Shown here: positions 28,483 through 42,500 of the stretch, piece by piece
How the letters are laid out: each line of letters begins with the position of its first letter
Numbering within the stretch: the first letter of the stretch is position 1
The notes under the pieces: generated by a model
Seen by the model: the letters and a program-made list of their open reading frames with translations, nothing else
What the model was told of the DNA's origin: nothing
The model's database searches: none
Origin: Trochalopteron elliotii
Taxonomy: Eukaryota > Chordata > Aves > Passeriformes > Leiothrichidae
Direction of reading: 5' to 3'
Length of the DNA: 64,000 bases
NCBI GenBank assembly: GCA_024734555.1
Contig: JANPWX010000081.1
Coordinates: forward strand, 1,700,301-1,764,300
Program-made: the position numbers and the translations under genes

Positions 28483-29457
28483 CTTTATTTATACAAAATT
28501 AATATTTAAATCAGACCTGGAAGTATTAAAAACAATTTATTCACATTAATGAATAAATAAATTAGTTTTATTTTTATGTATGATTCTATCTTTGAGGAGT
28601 TGCACATAATGCATGTACCGTGGCTGACAGGGAAGAATAAAAGCCCACCACTGTGTTTGCATCCAGCATCTTTGAGACAAATTAAATAAGCACCTTGCTC
28701 GTACTTATGTTTTAAATAACAGAAAGTCCTTTCTGGTTTTAGAAAGAGAGAGGAGTGGTGCAGCTCTGCAACATATTCAGGCCAAGCTCTCTGCTAGTCC
28801 CTGCTGGCAGAAGCAGAGGAGCTGGAGCAGAGTTACTGGTTGCAGCACACTGTCAGAGAGTCCTGGCTTTGATTTACCCTGGCAGAATTGTAACTGGTGT
28901 CCTGGCAAACAGGCCTTCGAGTCTATTTATGTAATTAATTAGCTTTAGGTGTTTTATGGCAGCTGAATGATATCGGCCAATATCATGGATGCTGTGGGGT
29001 TGGCTCATCGTGGTTGTCACAACAAAAAAAGCGTAGCTTATAATATTTTGGTCTTCTTAATGAGAAGTGAGTTGAGAAGATGCAGTTTGGGGGATGTTTG
29101 TGGGAGCAATCCAGAACTGAAAGTGTGGGAGGAAATGACTGTACTCCTGTTGTGCAAGTCAAGAGTTATCTCAGTATCTGCATAAGAAGCTAATAGACCT
29201 TTGAGGTGTGCACTGAGTTTTATTTGCTTAAAATGTTTATTTCTCTGAGATTAAGCTCACATCCTTTTCTACAATCTGTTCTTTATTATAGTGTCTCTGG
29301 ACATGTGCCAAACATCCACAAAATGGAAATTAGGCTGCCAGGTCACATAAAATTTTAAGAGAGCTTTGCACTTTTGCTTTAAGAAAGCTATTATTTATTT
29401 GCTCTTACAGACACCTGTCAGGCACTGATGGCATTTTCCTTCATTCATCTGGATGCC

Positions 29458-29553
29458 TGTCCTGGTTTTCACTGGGCTGAGAGGGGGAGAAGGGGAGGGG
29501 TTGAGTGAGTGACAGTGTGCTGCTTAATTTCCATCTGGGTTTAAACCACAACA
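29458..29553 (+). mobile_element. Internally deleted mini-LTR (avian ERV family)
   Basis: The segment opens TGTCCTGGTTTTCACTGGG, which resembles the U3 start of the LTR family seen at 2984 (family start TGTCCTGGTTTCAGCTGGG). Only about 35 bases later it runs into GGGGTTGAGTGAGTGACAG and ends GGGTTTAAACCACAACA, the U5 end of the same family. Both termini are kept with TG...CA ends, but the several hundred central bases are gone. No clear target-site duplication is seen. Confidence 0.6.
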
Positions 29554-32500
29554 GTCCCAAATACCCCAGGATCCTCTGAAAGCAATGCATTATTTTTTTT
29601 TCCCCTTTACATGCCCTGGTGTAAAGACTGGGATGTGGAATAAATGTAGGATGTAATTATTTGACCACAATCGCATTTAGACAATTGGTAGGTCTTTTGT
29701 TAGCCACATGGGAAGTACTTTTCTGTTCTTCTATTTTTAGTGTAGATTTAAGCACTTTGAATAGCATGATTCAGGGATTGACAAATACCATTTGATATTC
29801 TCACTGCTTAAAGAAAGCTTTTCTTATAATGTTTTGTCATTATATTAAACATAAGAAAAACAAAGAAACAAAAAAGATAAACCACAAAACTGAAATAAGT
29901 GGAGAAGTTGTCTGTGGCTTTAGAAACATTCATCCTTAGAATTCCTCCTCTGTGAACAACTCTGTGTGGGGAACAGTGAAGGAAAGCATTGTGTGTTCAC
30001 GTGCTCTATGTTTGACAAAAATTATGTTGGAATGCAAAATAAAATGGAAACAAACAAGCAAACAAGCAAACCAGAACCAACAAAAACTGTCATTGCCCTA
30101 GTGCTTAGGCTCCATCGTTTTTGGTGAAGGTGTTTTTGACAATGCAGCCTGAACTGTGCATGCAATAGCCACATATGAGGTTTAGCCATAAGCAAATAGC
30201 ACTTTATTTTAAAAAAGGCACAGTATGATGATCAGAAAAACTTGCTCTGCCTGGTCAATAACTTTGGGTCTGTATGTGGATTCTATGCACATGAATTATC
30301 CAAGTGTGGTGCTCTGTCTTTATAAGGCTCTCTCTAATCAGGGTAGTCCGTGTTATAAAAGGACTCTTGTTACACAGCTTGTGTAAATTCAGTATATGGG
30401 TTCTACAGATAGCATATATAGCTGGACAGAAATGGGAGATTGTATAGAATGAAGCTAATTATTCTGAAGGCAAAACGTATTGCTGGGTCTGATTCTGTTC
30501 TCAGTTACACCACTATGATTTGAGTACACCACTATGATGAGAGTAAATCTAATAAATCTGAATGAGTACAAGATTGATTTGTGTGGGAGAAGAAAATTAG
30601 AAAAACAAAGAGAAAAGGAATTCATATTTGCAGTCTGTGAAATCTTGGCTGCAGGGAAAGGAACAGCAAAATGCCTTCTGGATTTTGGTGGGAACCCAGT
30701 TCTCACCTGGCAGCCAACGCCAAACACTTTCAATATGATCTGGTTCAGAGTTCAATACTGTTAGGCTTAGATGCAACTAAGATTTTTCTATTGCTGCACA
30801 GCTGTGAAAACCATGTGTATTTTACATAATGGATGATAATCAGTTTCAGAATAGTGAGAAAGCTTGTTATACTCACCTGATCAAAATTCACAATGTTTTA
30901 TTTGGATATTGTGCATTAATGACCCATTTAAATTATAGATAGAGCAGTGAGATTTGGAGAAAAGTGACCTAGTAAACAAGAAATTAATAAATGCAGGATT
31001 CCTTCATTTTTAAACTAAAAAATAAAAAAGAAAAAAAGAAGAAGAAAATGTCAACCTAGTAAGCCTAAGGAGAGTTTAATTAAAATCCAAAGGAAGAAAA
31101 CCTACAGTAGTAAAGTAAGCTCAAAAATAGAACAATGGCCAATGGGGAATAAAGGGCAAAATACCCACTTGCTTTTTGACTGTATTGTGGGGTTTTTTTG
31201 TCATGCAAAGCCCTGTACTCTGGCTGACCTACATCAAGCAAGTGGCTTTTTTGGAGGCCATCCAGAGAGATCAGCAACACAAATATGTCCCTGTGTGTCT
31301 AATACACTTCCGAATGATTTTGTACATGTTGATAGTCTAGCACAGAGAGATTTTTGTTTGTCTTCTATTGTTTTTATAGAGAGGATGACAAAAATCTGTC
31401 AGTGCTAAAAAATCTCTGTAACAGACTTAGTTTATCAACTAGAGTAACTATATTCATTCACTCCCACCCCCTATCTGGTATGCTGCTATTAGAACACTTT
31501 TTCTAACCCAGCTTAAAGTGGCTGGCAACAGAAAAAATGTGAGCAGCCTCATAACAATGACTTTCCTTGTATTATGAGGGCTGCAAGTTCCTTTTTTTTT
31601 TTTGTATAAACACATCTCTTCACCTCCTAAATAGCCCACTGAGTGGAGGTTGAAGAGCACCATTGTGTCTTTAATTTCAGAATCATTGAATTTAGCATGG
31701 ATACTGAGCTGTTGTTTGTGATGTAATTCTGCTGGGCCGTTTTCCATTAACTCTGTCTCTATCCTCCAAGAAGATGTTGGCAGCACCACACTTCACCAAA
31801 CAGCCTTGACTTGATGTTGCAAAACTCAGGGTTGTTGCTGTGAGGCGTGAAAATGATAAAAATGTTTCAGCTATTAAGAGTTTTCCTATGCCTTTTTTTT
31901 TTTTTAACTCTGCTTATAACAAAGTTTGACTTTTGCTCTGGACTAATAAGACCTGGGTGTAGGTTTAGAGTCCACAGGGTCATGATGTAGTTAGAGAAGA
32001 AATTTCAAAAGCAATTCTAATACGTTATGTGGAAAACATTTCAATTCTGAAGCTGTTCAGATTACTAAAAAATGAGTATATTTTTATTGAGGGCTTTTAA
32101 AGGGAAGTATTCAACTTGCAATTACAACCGGCCTCATCCCAAAAGCTTATCAGCTTAACATTAAATAGCTAATACCCATAAATAACATAATTTCAGAAAC
32201 ATTCAGTAGTCAATTCAAATATTTTTATTTGGGGGGACTAAGAGTTACATGATTCTCTAGGATCTAAATGTTAAATAAAATAGATTATCTAGTACTGAGC
32301 TTATACAGAGTACGAACATTTTTTTCCTTGATCACTAGTATTAGGAAAATAATTTGAAGCAAAATGCGAGAGCTAAGAATCTGAGGGAGGTATTATTGAT
32401 ATCTCTTATAAAGACATCTCTAAACCATCAGAACATGTCAAAAGGAACACACAAATTACAAAAAAATAGAATTTAACCTTCTCTTTCTCTGTTAATCCAA

Positions 32501-33057
32501 TATTAGGTCTCTCCCTTCCTCTAAAACACAGTCATCCAGGAACAATTAATACATACTGAGCCCATACCCTCAAACACATTTTGTGACAGATAAATTACAA
32601 GCCAGAACAGGGAGCTGCACCCCATATCTACCACTGAGAAGCTCCACAGATGGGAAAGTGTGTTCCTGTGCATGGAGGAGGAGAGCACAGGCCCCTTTGG
32701 CCTCATGTTTAGTTACTCCTCTGCCAGGTGGGTGCAGAGGGAACCATGGGCTCAAGGTATCACCACTGTCCTTCCTGCTGTAGGCAACACACAGGGAAAG
32801 TGCAGTAAGTTGCTACTGATATTACTGAAAATAAACATGAGAATTATCAAATGTCAAGGAGTAGATACCCTGTGGCAAAGCAGGTGGAAAAGCAGGGACA
32901 GCTGACCGTATTTCCCATTTGTTCTATGTTTAAACACCAGCATCAAGCATAGAAAGAAGTCAGCTTGCTTGGTTAGTGTGCAATCCACTAAATGACAGCT
33001 GCAAGAAATGGCCATCTCAGTCAGGTAACACCACACCTGAACACCCTTGCAGAAATT

Positions 33058-33112
33058 TCCATCCCATTCCTATCCCATCCCATCCTGTCCTGTACCATCC
33101 CATCCTCCCGTA
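33058..33112 (+). repeat. Pentanucleotide (CATCC)n-like tract
   Basis: Imperfect repeats of ATCCC/CATCC/CCTGT (ATCCCATTCCTATCCCATCC and following) over about 55 bp, a degenerate microsatellite. Confidence 0.75.
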
Positions 33113-36100
33113 TCTGTTTACCTTGCAGTCTAATTAGAAGTACAAGCACTCAAAGCTTGCTGTAAGGCCTCAGGTTGGGCTCCACACAAAAATTCTTTGA
33201 AGAGATGTTCAGAGTGAGTAGAAGTCTTCTTTCCTGAGACTTACAGGAGTAAACGTTTGTGCTGAAAAAAGGCTGTATTTTTTGTCCTCAGTACATAATT
33301 TTTCACATTCACATAGACTGTTCGTATGAAGCAATATCCTGATACTATTTTGACCTTCTCTGAGGTAAAAAGAATGTCTTGGAAATGTCAGTTATGGGTT
33401 CAAGATATTCCATTAAATTGCAGTCTGTACACACACACTTGAAAAACAAACATAAAGAAAAAAAAGCAAATTAGCGATGTAAATACTTAATCTTTTTAAA
33501 CACGGATTTATATGATTTTTTTTCAGGAAAAGGTTGTTTTCTCCTGATGTTTTGTAGGAAGTTAAGTAAGAGACTTTCCCAAATTTTCTCTCCATTCTTT
33601 GCATGACAGGAAAATCATAGAGAGATTTGTTTAGGAAATCCCATTATTCATTGTAAATTTAAAACACAAGTGGCAATGAACTTACAGACATAAAAGAAGT
33701 TGTTTTCCAGAGTTAATATTCTCTGGTGAACAGCTCACTGCAACTCTAATTGAGTTCTTAGGAATGTTTCAGTAGAAAATTTAAACAATTGGTATTATAT
33801 GTTTACCTTCAGCATAACATTAGAACACTGAACATTTGTCATCTTAAGACCCAGGCAACTTCAAATGGAACAATTATGTAAATACAAAGCAGTGGGGAGA
33901 ACAGTGACACAGAACACAACTGTCTCCCCATCTGTCTTAGCAAAATAGTTCAGTGACACCAGGCTCCTTCTCTGAGACCACTAACCTATGCCTACCTCAG
34001 CAAAACACATGAATCTGCAAACTGTGCAGATATCTGAGACAATATTGTTCCAATAAGCACTCTCAGATCTTAGTTACATCACAAAAAGCACTTTATCCAA
34101 TTTAATTCCTGTACATAGGTATTTTAACTGGTAGCCATTTAATCATAGAACTGTACAACAAAATAAAAAAGGTAGCACTCAAAAAAAGGCAAGGAGGTCC
34201 CAAAAATCTGGGGTTTTTCATACCAAGATATTTCCCATGTGCTGCAAGAAGGTGACAAACTCGTAACCAAGCCACTGCTAGGGATCCTGTGACACAGATA
34301 CATTGCCAGGGTGACACGGGGTGGGACAGGTATAGGGAAGATCTTTATTGGTCATGTGGTGACCAGGTATGTTAACACAACTAGCATTCATCTAGTCCTG
34401 CTGCCACAGGAAATTAGAAACATCTTTTGCCTGGAAACCCAAATTTAGCAGATACTTCCTCCACCAACTGTTTGCTATCCAAAGTCATTTAAGTAACCTT
34501 GTTAGAGGTAGGAAATGTTTGGGGATTTTTTTTTTTTTTTCTAGTTGATAGGACCTACCTGAATATCTGCCAAAATTTCTATTGTAAATAATGGTGTCAG
34601 TACAGTTCATCTCTTATTTTCTCCGATTATGTCTTCACTCTTCTAAGTAAAAGAGCTTGTGAATAGCTCTCAATACCACATAGCAAATACCATTCCTACT
34701 TTTTTTTTTTAATATTGTAAGTTATTTGAAGAGTGAGAAGCAGCAGCAAAGATGCTATCTCCTTCAAATGACACTTGCCAAGTTGTTCTTTGAGGAATGT
34801 TGAAGAAAAATTCTCTTTTAGTCATCTTGGGCACCTTACCAGATATACAACTTTCAAGATCCCCTCAGACATCAATCTAGAGCACAAGGAGTTGGGCACA
34901 GACTGAGATGCACATGCATATAATTTTCAAGAATGTATTCGTTCCTTGTAGCTCCTTGAATTGTGTTTTTGTTTGATTGGACTTGCTTTGCTTTGTTCTG
35001 ATTTTTTTTCATAAGGAGACATCAGGTCTGAGATGCCACATGAGTTTATTAGAAAGAATGAAGTGGAAGTCCAGAGATCTGGAGTAAAATAGTCATAAAC
35101 AAGGCTGAAAATCTCCCAGCTGTGCACATGGCAGCTGTTGAATGGGCTGCTGGATTTCCTTAGCTCCCACTTCTGTCAGTTCTCCACTTCATAGCCAATC
35201 CAAAAATTAGGTATTTTAACGGCAAATTGTGCTTTCTGGTGCCATTATACGTGGAGTCTCAGGCACAGTGAGTCTGATTCCCCATGCTCATTGAGAAATG
35301 AACTTCCTTTGAAAAGCTGAGGTTTCCTCCTCCAGCCGTCTGATTGCTGTCTGTTGGCTTTCTTAGGCTCTCCAAAGTCTTGAAAAATAAATCACAGTTT
35401 TTCATGGTCAAGGTGAATCTATGGGAATTTACAAAATCATCATTGGTTATTTCAAATACCTGGCTAGAACACATATGTCTCTCTGTTCTTCCTGTAACTC
35501 TTATGGTTCTTCTGCTCTAGATAGTAATTTGCTATAATTTATTTTACAAGTCCTGTAAAAATATGACCTAAGATATTTTTCTATTATTTGGAAAACTCAT
35601 AAATAGTTTATAACATCTTCATCATAAAGGTTTGCAGATTTGTTAATGTACATCTTCAGCATGCTAATAAAGTTAAAGAAGGCAGCTGCCCAGTGCTGGG
35701 AAGTGGTGAAGCAGCAACAATTAGTGAGTGGAGGATGCTAAAAGACAAAATACTAAGCTTTTATAGTAAAAGGGAGTTAAATTATCTCTCAACAATGCAT
35801 CTAAATACCCACTGCTGTCACTCATGGCAGTTTTGAGCCACCTATAAATTTTGCAAGAAAAGCACACTATAAATTCTGTGCAGTTACTAGTGTCATGAAG
35901 CTGTTCATAATACATGAAATTAAGCATATGGACCATTTCATACATGAATCTTTTTATTAGCATATGGTGTGCTCTGCACCTTCTTCAGATGACAAGAAAA
36001 CAAAAAGGCCAAAAAGATCTTTAACAGAAAGAACATATCTCTAGTTGAAATACTAGAAGAAAATATCATCACCTTCTCTTTCATAAAAAAACTGCAAAAG

Positions 36101-38221
36101 TAATACAGATAAAGCAATTTGTGTAGGTGATTTGTTTCTTTAATTTTATTTAGTAACTTTACTCATCTGAGAAGGAGCTGACTGTCCATAAGCAGAATGC
36201 ACAACACACCTCAATAGTAATAGTCCCTTCTTGGGAGCCCACTGTTCAAAGTTAACACCTGGATAAGCATCCTGATAAAGCACTTTGTTAATAAAGCTCT
36301 CAGCTGGTCTTCCATAATCTGAGGAACCAGCAGAACAGAACTGCTTTGTAGCTCCATGCACATATATTGAAGCTATAAATGTCTACTTACCATCTTTAAT
36401 TTTGCATTGATGGAATGAAACAAGGAAGTGCCATGCTAGGCTTTGGCAATTTTTATCTTAATTTTCTTAGCCGTTGGTTAAAGTAAAAAAATATTTCTAC
36501 TGAAGTCAGCAGTATTAACTGCAGCTGTATATAACTGGTGCAAAATAAAGAGCAGAATCAGGCCCAGAATTTGTGAACATTAATTTCTGTCTACTCTACA
36601 ATTTAATTGAAGTTTCAGCATCATTGCCTTTTTCAAATGTCCATAACTATTGCCATACAAACCATAAATTAACATATGGATCCTTGTCAAAGTTTTCTTT
36701 AAGGCTAGAGGTATGACTATAATCTGGAAAATATGTCTCTTCCTTTTGTTGAAAATCATTGAAGTTAAAATAGAAGCACTAAAGTTAAGTAGAAATACAT
36801 CAACTTATATTTATCCCTACTGTATATTAAAGATTTTACCTAAAGAGATTAACTTATATTTATTTTTTAAAAAAATTAGATGGGTCATAGCTAAAAGGAA
36901 CTGCATTTTTGTAGTAATACTATACTTATTGCTGAGAAGCAAGGGAGTTGTGATCAAAATGTTACCTAGTTTCAGTGTATGTTACTTTAAAAGAACACAG
37001 TTTATATTATCCTAACTTTTGGAAAATTCACCAAGACTGGTATAAAAAAAATGAAGAGCTTATTGTAATAGCTATAACATATTAAAATTTTTGTATTTTC
37101 ATTGATTTTATTCTTACAGGAGAAAAGACATCACTCACTAAATATGAATGCTGCACATGTTAGCAATAGAAACATTGATTTTTGTAACTTTGCACTTGCC
37201 TTAACTTTTCCACACATATACACAAACACAAATAACACATAGAGGGGGAAAAAAGAGGATTAAGATAAAGAAAACTCACAAAAGTAGGCAAGTTTTACAT
37301 TATTTAATGAATAACAACACATGAGCTTTTTCAATACAATCCTTGTAAAGAGCACATGATGCCATAAATTTGTTAAAGCACAAGGTGTACTTTGTCTAGA
37401 TTAAAAAACAACAAAACAACACAAAACCAAACAAAAAAACTCCTTTTCCTGTGACTTTGATTTAGGTTTAAAAAACCTGGATGTTTCAAAAAAACCCTTT
37501 ATTACTTGCATATGAATATTTTTGTATGACAATATATGAAGAAGGTTTTAAAACAAAACAGAAAAAAACACTTGCTTTATAGTGTGCAAATATTAGAGAA
37601 AAGTAAACAGGGTATGTGTCCAGTTTGTAAAACAATGTTCTCCTTTAAAGATTACTCTTTCACTGACTAAATGCAAGGTTATGACAGCTTGAAATATTTT
37701 TTTTGTGAACTGACAAAGAAAAAATAAAGCAATGTGAATAATTTGCGTATGCAAATTTTTTTTTTTTTTAAAGAAATTGTTGCTAGTAGCAATACAAATT
37801 TAACAGCATGATAAGGAAAGCTTTGAAGGTACCAGTTCAGTGATTTGACTAGAAGGGCAGACTGGGCCAGAGCATACACATTGGATAAGCTGGCACAAAT
37901 CCACTGGAGGCAATGGAGCTGCTCCATTTTACACCAGCTGAGAATCTGACCTCTAATATTTTCTTTCTTGTTGTTTCCTCTTGTTCTTCTGCTTTATTCC
38001 TTAAGGATATTTTCTTTAAAATATATAACTTTTTTTCTGTCTACTCGTTTTTTCTTAAAAACTCTAAGGGTTATGGTTTTAACCATTATAAAGCAAGAAG
38101 TGCTATCTCATAACTCTCTGGGGCAAAGAGTTTGTGTGTGGGTGGTGCATACATGTTTGATTTGTTACAGCATGGCTCAAGTTTTGTGACAGTTTAGCTC
38201 CACTGGAACCACAGGGTGACA

Positions 38222-38270
38222 GGGGAATAGAACGACATGGTGGGGAATAGAGTAACATGGTAGGGAAATA
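38222..38270 (+). repeat. 20-bp tandem repeat, ~2.4 copies
   Basis: Unit GGGGAATAGAACGACATGGT is followed by GGGGAATAGAGTAACATGGT and a partial third copy AGGGAAATA. The two full copies differ at two positions. Confidence 0.8.
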
Positions 38271-41200
38271 ATTTTTAGCAGTCCTTGTGTGTGTGTGGTG
38301 TGTTTGTGTGAGCATCATGGAAGACCCTGACTGATATAGACACTGTAGTGGGACAGAAGGAGCTCAAATCACAGCAATGTTGTTGTACCAATGAAAGCTA
38401 ATAAGAAAATATCAAAAAGGGCATTACTGAAAACCTGGATGAATGCTTTTCTTTTTTTAAGTTTGTTGATATGTCATCGTGCCTGGGTCAGGACAAATTC
38501 CATCCTTGGGTTCCTGAACAGACTGTAAGCTCTGTGGTTCCCTTCTAAACTGCAGTGGCATAAATCATTATCCAAGGCAATGGGTTTATACTCATGTTAG
38601 ACCACTCAAAGGAATTGCAATCAGCTTCTTTTTGGCCTTCCTATCAAGACCCTCACCTTCTGAAGTCTTGAAAGATGAAAGAAACACTGAATTTGTTTCC
38701 ACTCTTTAATTATTTTTTAAGGCTGTGATTCTCCTCAGATGCCAGGGGGGTTGCTCCAAATTTGAACCTCTGTAACACAAGGATTTGGAGCCTTGCAATA
38801 AGAGACAGGCACCAGTGCACAGCAGCTCTTACAAAGGTCTATTGTGTGCCATAGCTAGAGCTGAACTTCTCAGAAGGGCTGGTGATCTTCTGGCTCCAGA
38901 AGCCCAGGCCATAGACCTGTGCCAGGCCTGTGTTTCTGTAGCTCATGAGTATCACAAGACTTTTAAGATGTGACAACTGAATTGGTTTACCTGCAGCAAC
39001 TCATGTTTAAATGCATTTTTAATATTACTGTATTTTGCACCTGCAGTCTGAAGTCAAGGTGAACTATATTTAAAAATACTGTTTCTACAGACAGTCACCC
39101 TTTTGAACTTTGTCTGCTTCATCTACTTCTCATGAGATTTTTATCTTTGCTATACAAAATATTAGTAAGATCATTTGAATAAATGATCATGGTTTCACCA
39201 GTATCAACACGATTCATTGGCCTGGTATGGTGGCAGGAAATGCATTTAGCATTTGATTAGACTTCATAAGTTATGATTACTCAACTACCAGCATGTGACG
39301 TGCACAGAAATATGGTATCCACTGTAAATTTAAAAAATATTTATGTATATTTAGTTACATTTTTTAAATATTGCTATTTAACAGACATTAATAAAAAAAT
39401 TGAAGAACATAATTCTCTATTCTTTACTGCATTACTCTGCATTCCTTGCAATTCTTAGACACATGACTGATACAAATACAAGTGCAAAAATTTTATTAAT
39501 TGCTAGTATTCTCTCCCAAAATCATGCCTGTTTGAACAGGCTGAGAAGCTACATAGGGTTGCATGCTTCAAGAGGGACAATCACAGGAAAAAAGTAAGTA
39601 AACAAGAGTATTGCTTGAAGAGTGCTGGAGTCTTCATTTCAAAAATAAATAAATAAAGAGAAAGACAGAGACAAACAGAAAGAATAAAAGCACCACAAAC
39701 ACTAATATTGATCAAAACGTTTAAAATACCTCTGAATGTTTTTCTTGGATTCCCCTGACATGTACCACTTAGAGTTATTCTTATAATCAATTGCATTGAT
39801 TGATTAAATTCAATTTTCCCCTCTCTTTATGGGTACTTATTTCCACTTTTTATTTTTACCAATATCCTGCGGTGACTTTATGATAGTGTATCCCGGTATC
39901 CTCATCATTCCCTTCCAAATTTGTCCCAAACCAGGACACCCAACCTATATTTTTTTTTATTTTGGATCAGGTTTCTTCATATTTATTTTATTTTGCATAG
40001 ATAATTGAATTTTGTATTTAATGAAAAAATAAGTATAATTTAAGTACCAAGTTTGTGTTGTTAGGAATTTAGTGTTGTATCTGTAATTGAAACACAGGTT
40101 TATGAACAGACCTGTGAAATGCAACTGTTCACATCCTGTGAGCCCACACGTCAGCTACTGGATCAGGGAGATGAGGATGTCATTTGAAGTAATACATACA
40201 TAACTGAACATTAAATGCTCAGGTATTTACAGTATCCTCTGAAGTGCAAATGAAACTGTTGTTTGCAAGTAAAAAACTGGTTTATTTCAACTGGGGAGTT
40301 TTAAGAGGTGGTCTTCTGTTAAACAAGAAACATAAAAGACACCCTGATAGTCATATACTATAAATGGTGATGCAAAAAATACAAGAGATATTGTGATGCA
40401 AGATAGATCTGTAATTGCAAGTTTTCAAAATTGCTCCAAAAGGTCTGGGAGATATACCCTCACCTCAAATAGACTCATGGATTGTACACAGTTTAGTTTC
40501 AAAGCTCAGTGAAAACAAATGTTAAAAGTGAAATGAACAGTAAACATATTTTTCTGCAGAACAGGAACTGCAGTATTGAGAATAATGTGAACAGAAGAGA
40601 TAAAACAGTAATGTAGAAGTGATGTCCAAGTGCATTGTCTAGAGATTGAAAAATAGGCTCCAGAAAATTAGTCAGAGATCTTTAAAGTGTTTTACTTTCC
40701 AGCTGCATGCAAAATGGGTTCATTCTTTTAAATCAATATGCAAGCCACAAAATCAAAGAGCTATTCTCTGAACACTGATGAACCTTACCCAGGTCAGCAT
40801 GTTCTCCCTACTTATACTGCAGGGAAATAAGCACGGAGCAAGGTAAAGCTAGGACAAAGCCTGGGACCCTTATGATTACTTTATATAGCACTCTCATTTC
40901 TGTCTTGAGAAATTAGGTGTTGACTGTCTTCAGATTTAGTATTGGCCGTGGTGGAGACAGCTGTCAGAAGCAACACATACCAAATATTTGATGTGGGAAT
41001 ATATCATGGCTTTTCTGTCAGCAGCACTGGATACACTGCCAACAACAAGCACGGGATTTTTGTTCTCCAGTGAACATCATCACGCACCTGACAGTAGCAC
41101 CATATCTACTGGAGAGAATGGAAAGGATACAAAAGCATTAAAGGAAGAATATACTATGAAAGAGGATGCAAGAAAAAGAACTATTGCTCCTATGCTGGTT

Positions 41201-41591
41201 GACTTCTCATCCCACGTGATAGATAAATTCCTTGTTGCCTGCTCCAGGCCTTTCTCAGTCCTGGTTTCTGGCCCCAAAGAATGAGATCCATAGCCAATGC
41301 TGAGCCACAATGTTTGAACACCTCCAGGCAGTACTAGCTCAGCCACCTTTACAATCCCCAGTGCAAGAATTAACTTCCAGAACTCCCCTAACTGTAGCTA
41401 ATTATTATGTGTTCTGCTTGGCCACAGAATTTAGTATGCTATCAATACACTACATTTGTGTCTTCAGTTTTTGATTTTGATATCCTGCTTTTTTTAATAC
41501 ATCTAAGAGGACATGTTTGTTATGAAGATTTGGTTGTAAAGCTAAAGAGTATAAATTTGTTTAAGTGTACAAAAGAGAGGATCTTGTTACA

Positions 41592-42500
41592 TGGTGGTTT
41601 GACCTTGACTGGACAACAGGTGCCCATCCCAGACACTCTGGCACTCACTGCCCTCATCTGGATAGGGGAGGGAAAATATAACAAAAGGCTCCTGTGTTAA
41701 GGACAGGAAGAGATCATCATTCCTTCTCCTCCCATGCAGGGGAAAGGGAATAGGAGCTGTAGCAATTTCATCACACATTGTCTCTTCTGCTCCTTCCTTC
41801 TCAGGGGGAGGATTTTCACACTCATCACCATGGGTTGCCTCCTACAGGACATAGTCCTCCATGAACTTCTTCAACATGAGTCCTTCCCATAGGCTACAGC
41901 CCTTCACAAACCTCAGCATGGATCCCTTCCTCAGGGTGCAGCCCTTCAGGAACAGACTGCTCCAGCATGGGTCTCCCATGGGTCCACAGATCCTGCCAGC
42001 AACTAGCTCTAGCACAGGATTCCTGTGGTGTTACAGCCTTCTTTGAACATTCACCTGCGCTGGAGCCCAGGGTCCTCCATGGGCTCCAGGTGGATACCTG
42101 CTCCATTGTGGAGCTCCATGGGCAGCAGGGACACAGCTGCCACACCATGGTCTTCATCATGGGCTGCAGGGGAATCTCTGCTCTGACACCTGGAGCATCT
42201 CTTTTCACTTCTGCTTCACTGACCCTGGGTGCCTGCAGGTCTTTTGCTCAAATAATCTCACTCCTCTCTTCCCTGGCTGCTGCTGCCTGTTGCAAGTTTT
42301 GGATCTTTTCGATCCTGGTGGCACTGTCACCATCACTGCTCAGCCTTGGCTGGTGACAGGTCTCTCTTTTAGGCAAATGGCTTTGGCTCTGCCAGACCTG
42401 GGAGAAGCTTCTGGAAGCTTCTCAGAGAACTTAGCCCTGTAGTTCCCAAAAGTTACCCCAATGGTCCCCCTGCTACCAAAACCTTGTCATGCAAACCCAG
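41592..42500 (-). mobile_element. Solo LTR, avian endogenous retrovirus (family A)
   Basis: The plus strand starts TGGTGGTTTGACCTTGACTG and ends near CTACCAAAACCTTGTCATGC. This is the reverse complement of an abundant avian LTR whose sense strand begins with GGCAAGGTTTTGGTAG and ends AGGTCAAACCAC. Inside is the family's typical degenerate tandem array of CTCCAGCATGGGTC / CCCATGGG / CTTCAGGAACAGACTGC units (about 41,850-42,180). The stretch that normally holds the AATAAA signal is missing: the text jumps from AGGAAGAGATCATC straight to TCCTTCTCCTCCC. The 129-codon frame at 41967 and 104-codon frame on the other strand are by-products of this array, not genes. No internal retroviral genes flank it. 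Confidence 0.8.

Larger units (their letters stand above)
28483..41591. other. Intergenic DNA downstream of IL1RAPL1
   Basis: About 13 kb with no supportable gene on either strand; open frames are short and unconserved in appearance. It contains a mini-LTR (29,458), a CATCC/ATCCC pentanucleotide tract (33,058), a 20-bp tandem repeat (38,222) and a TG-rich tract (38,287-38,312). In mammals NR0B1, TASL and GK follow IL1RAPL1, and none of them is visible here. Confidence 0.75.

Noticed and set aside
41894..42356. Overlapping 104- and 129-codon frames on both strands
   Set aside because: Both are products of the tandem array within a retroviral LTR.
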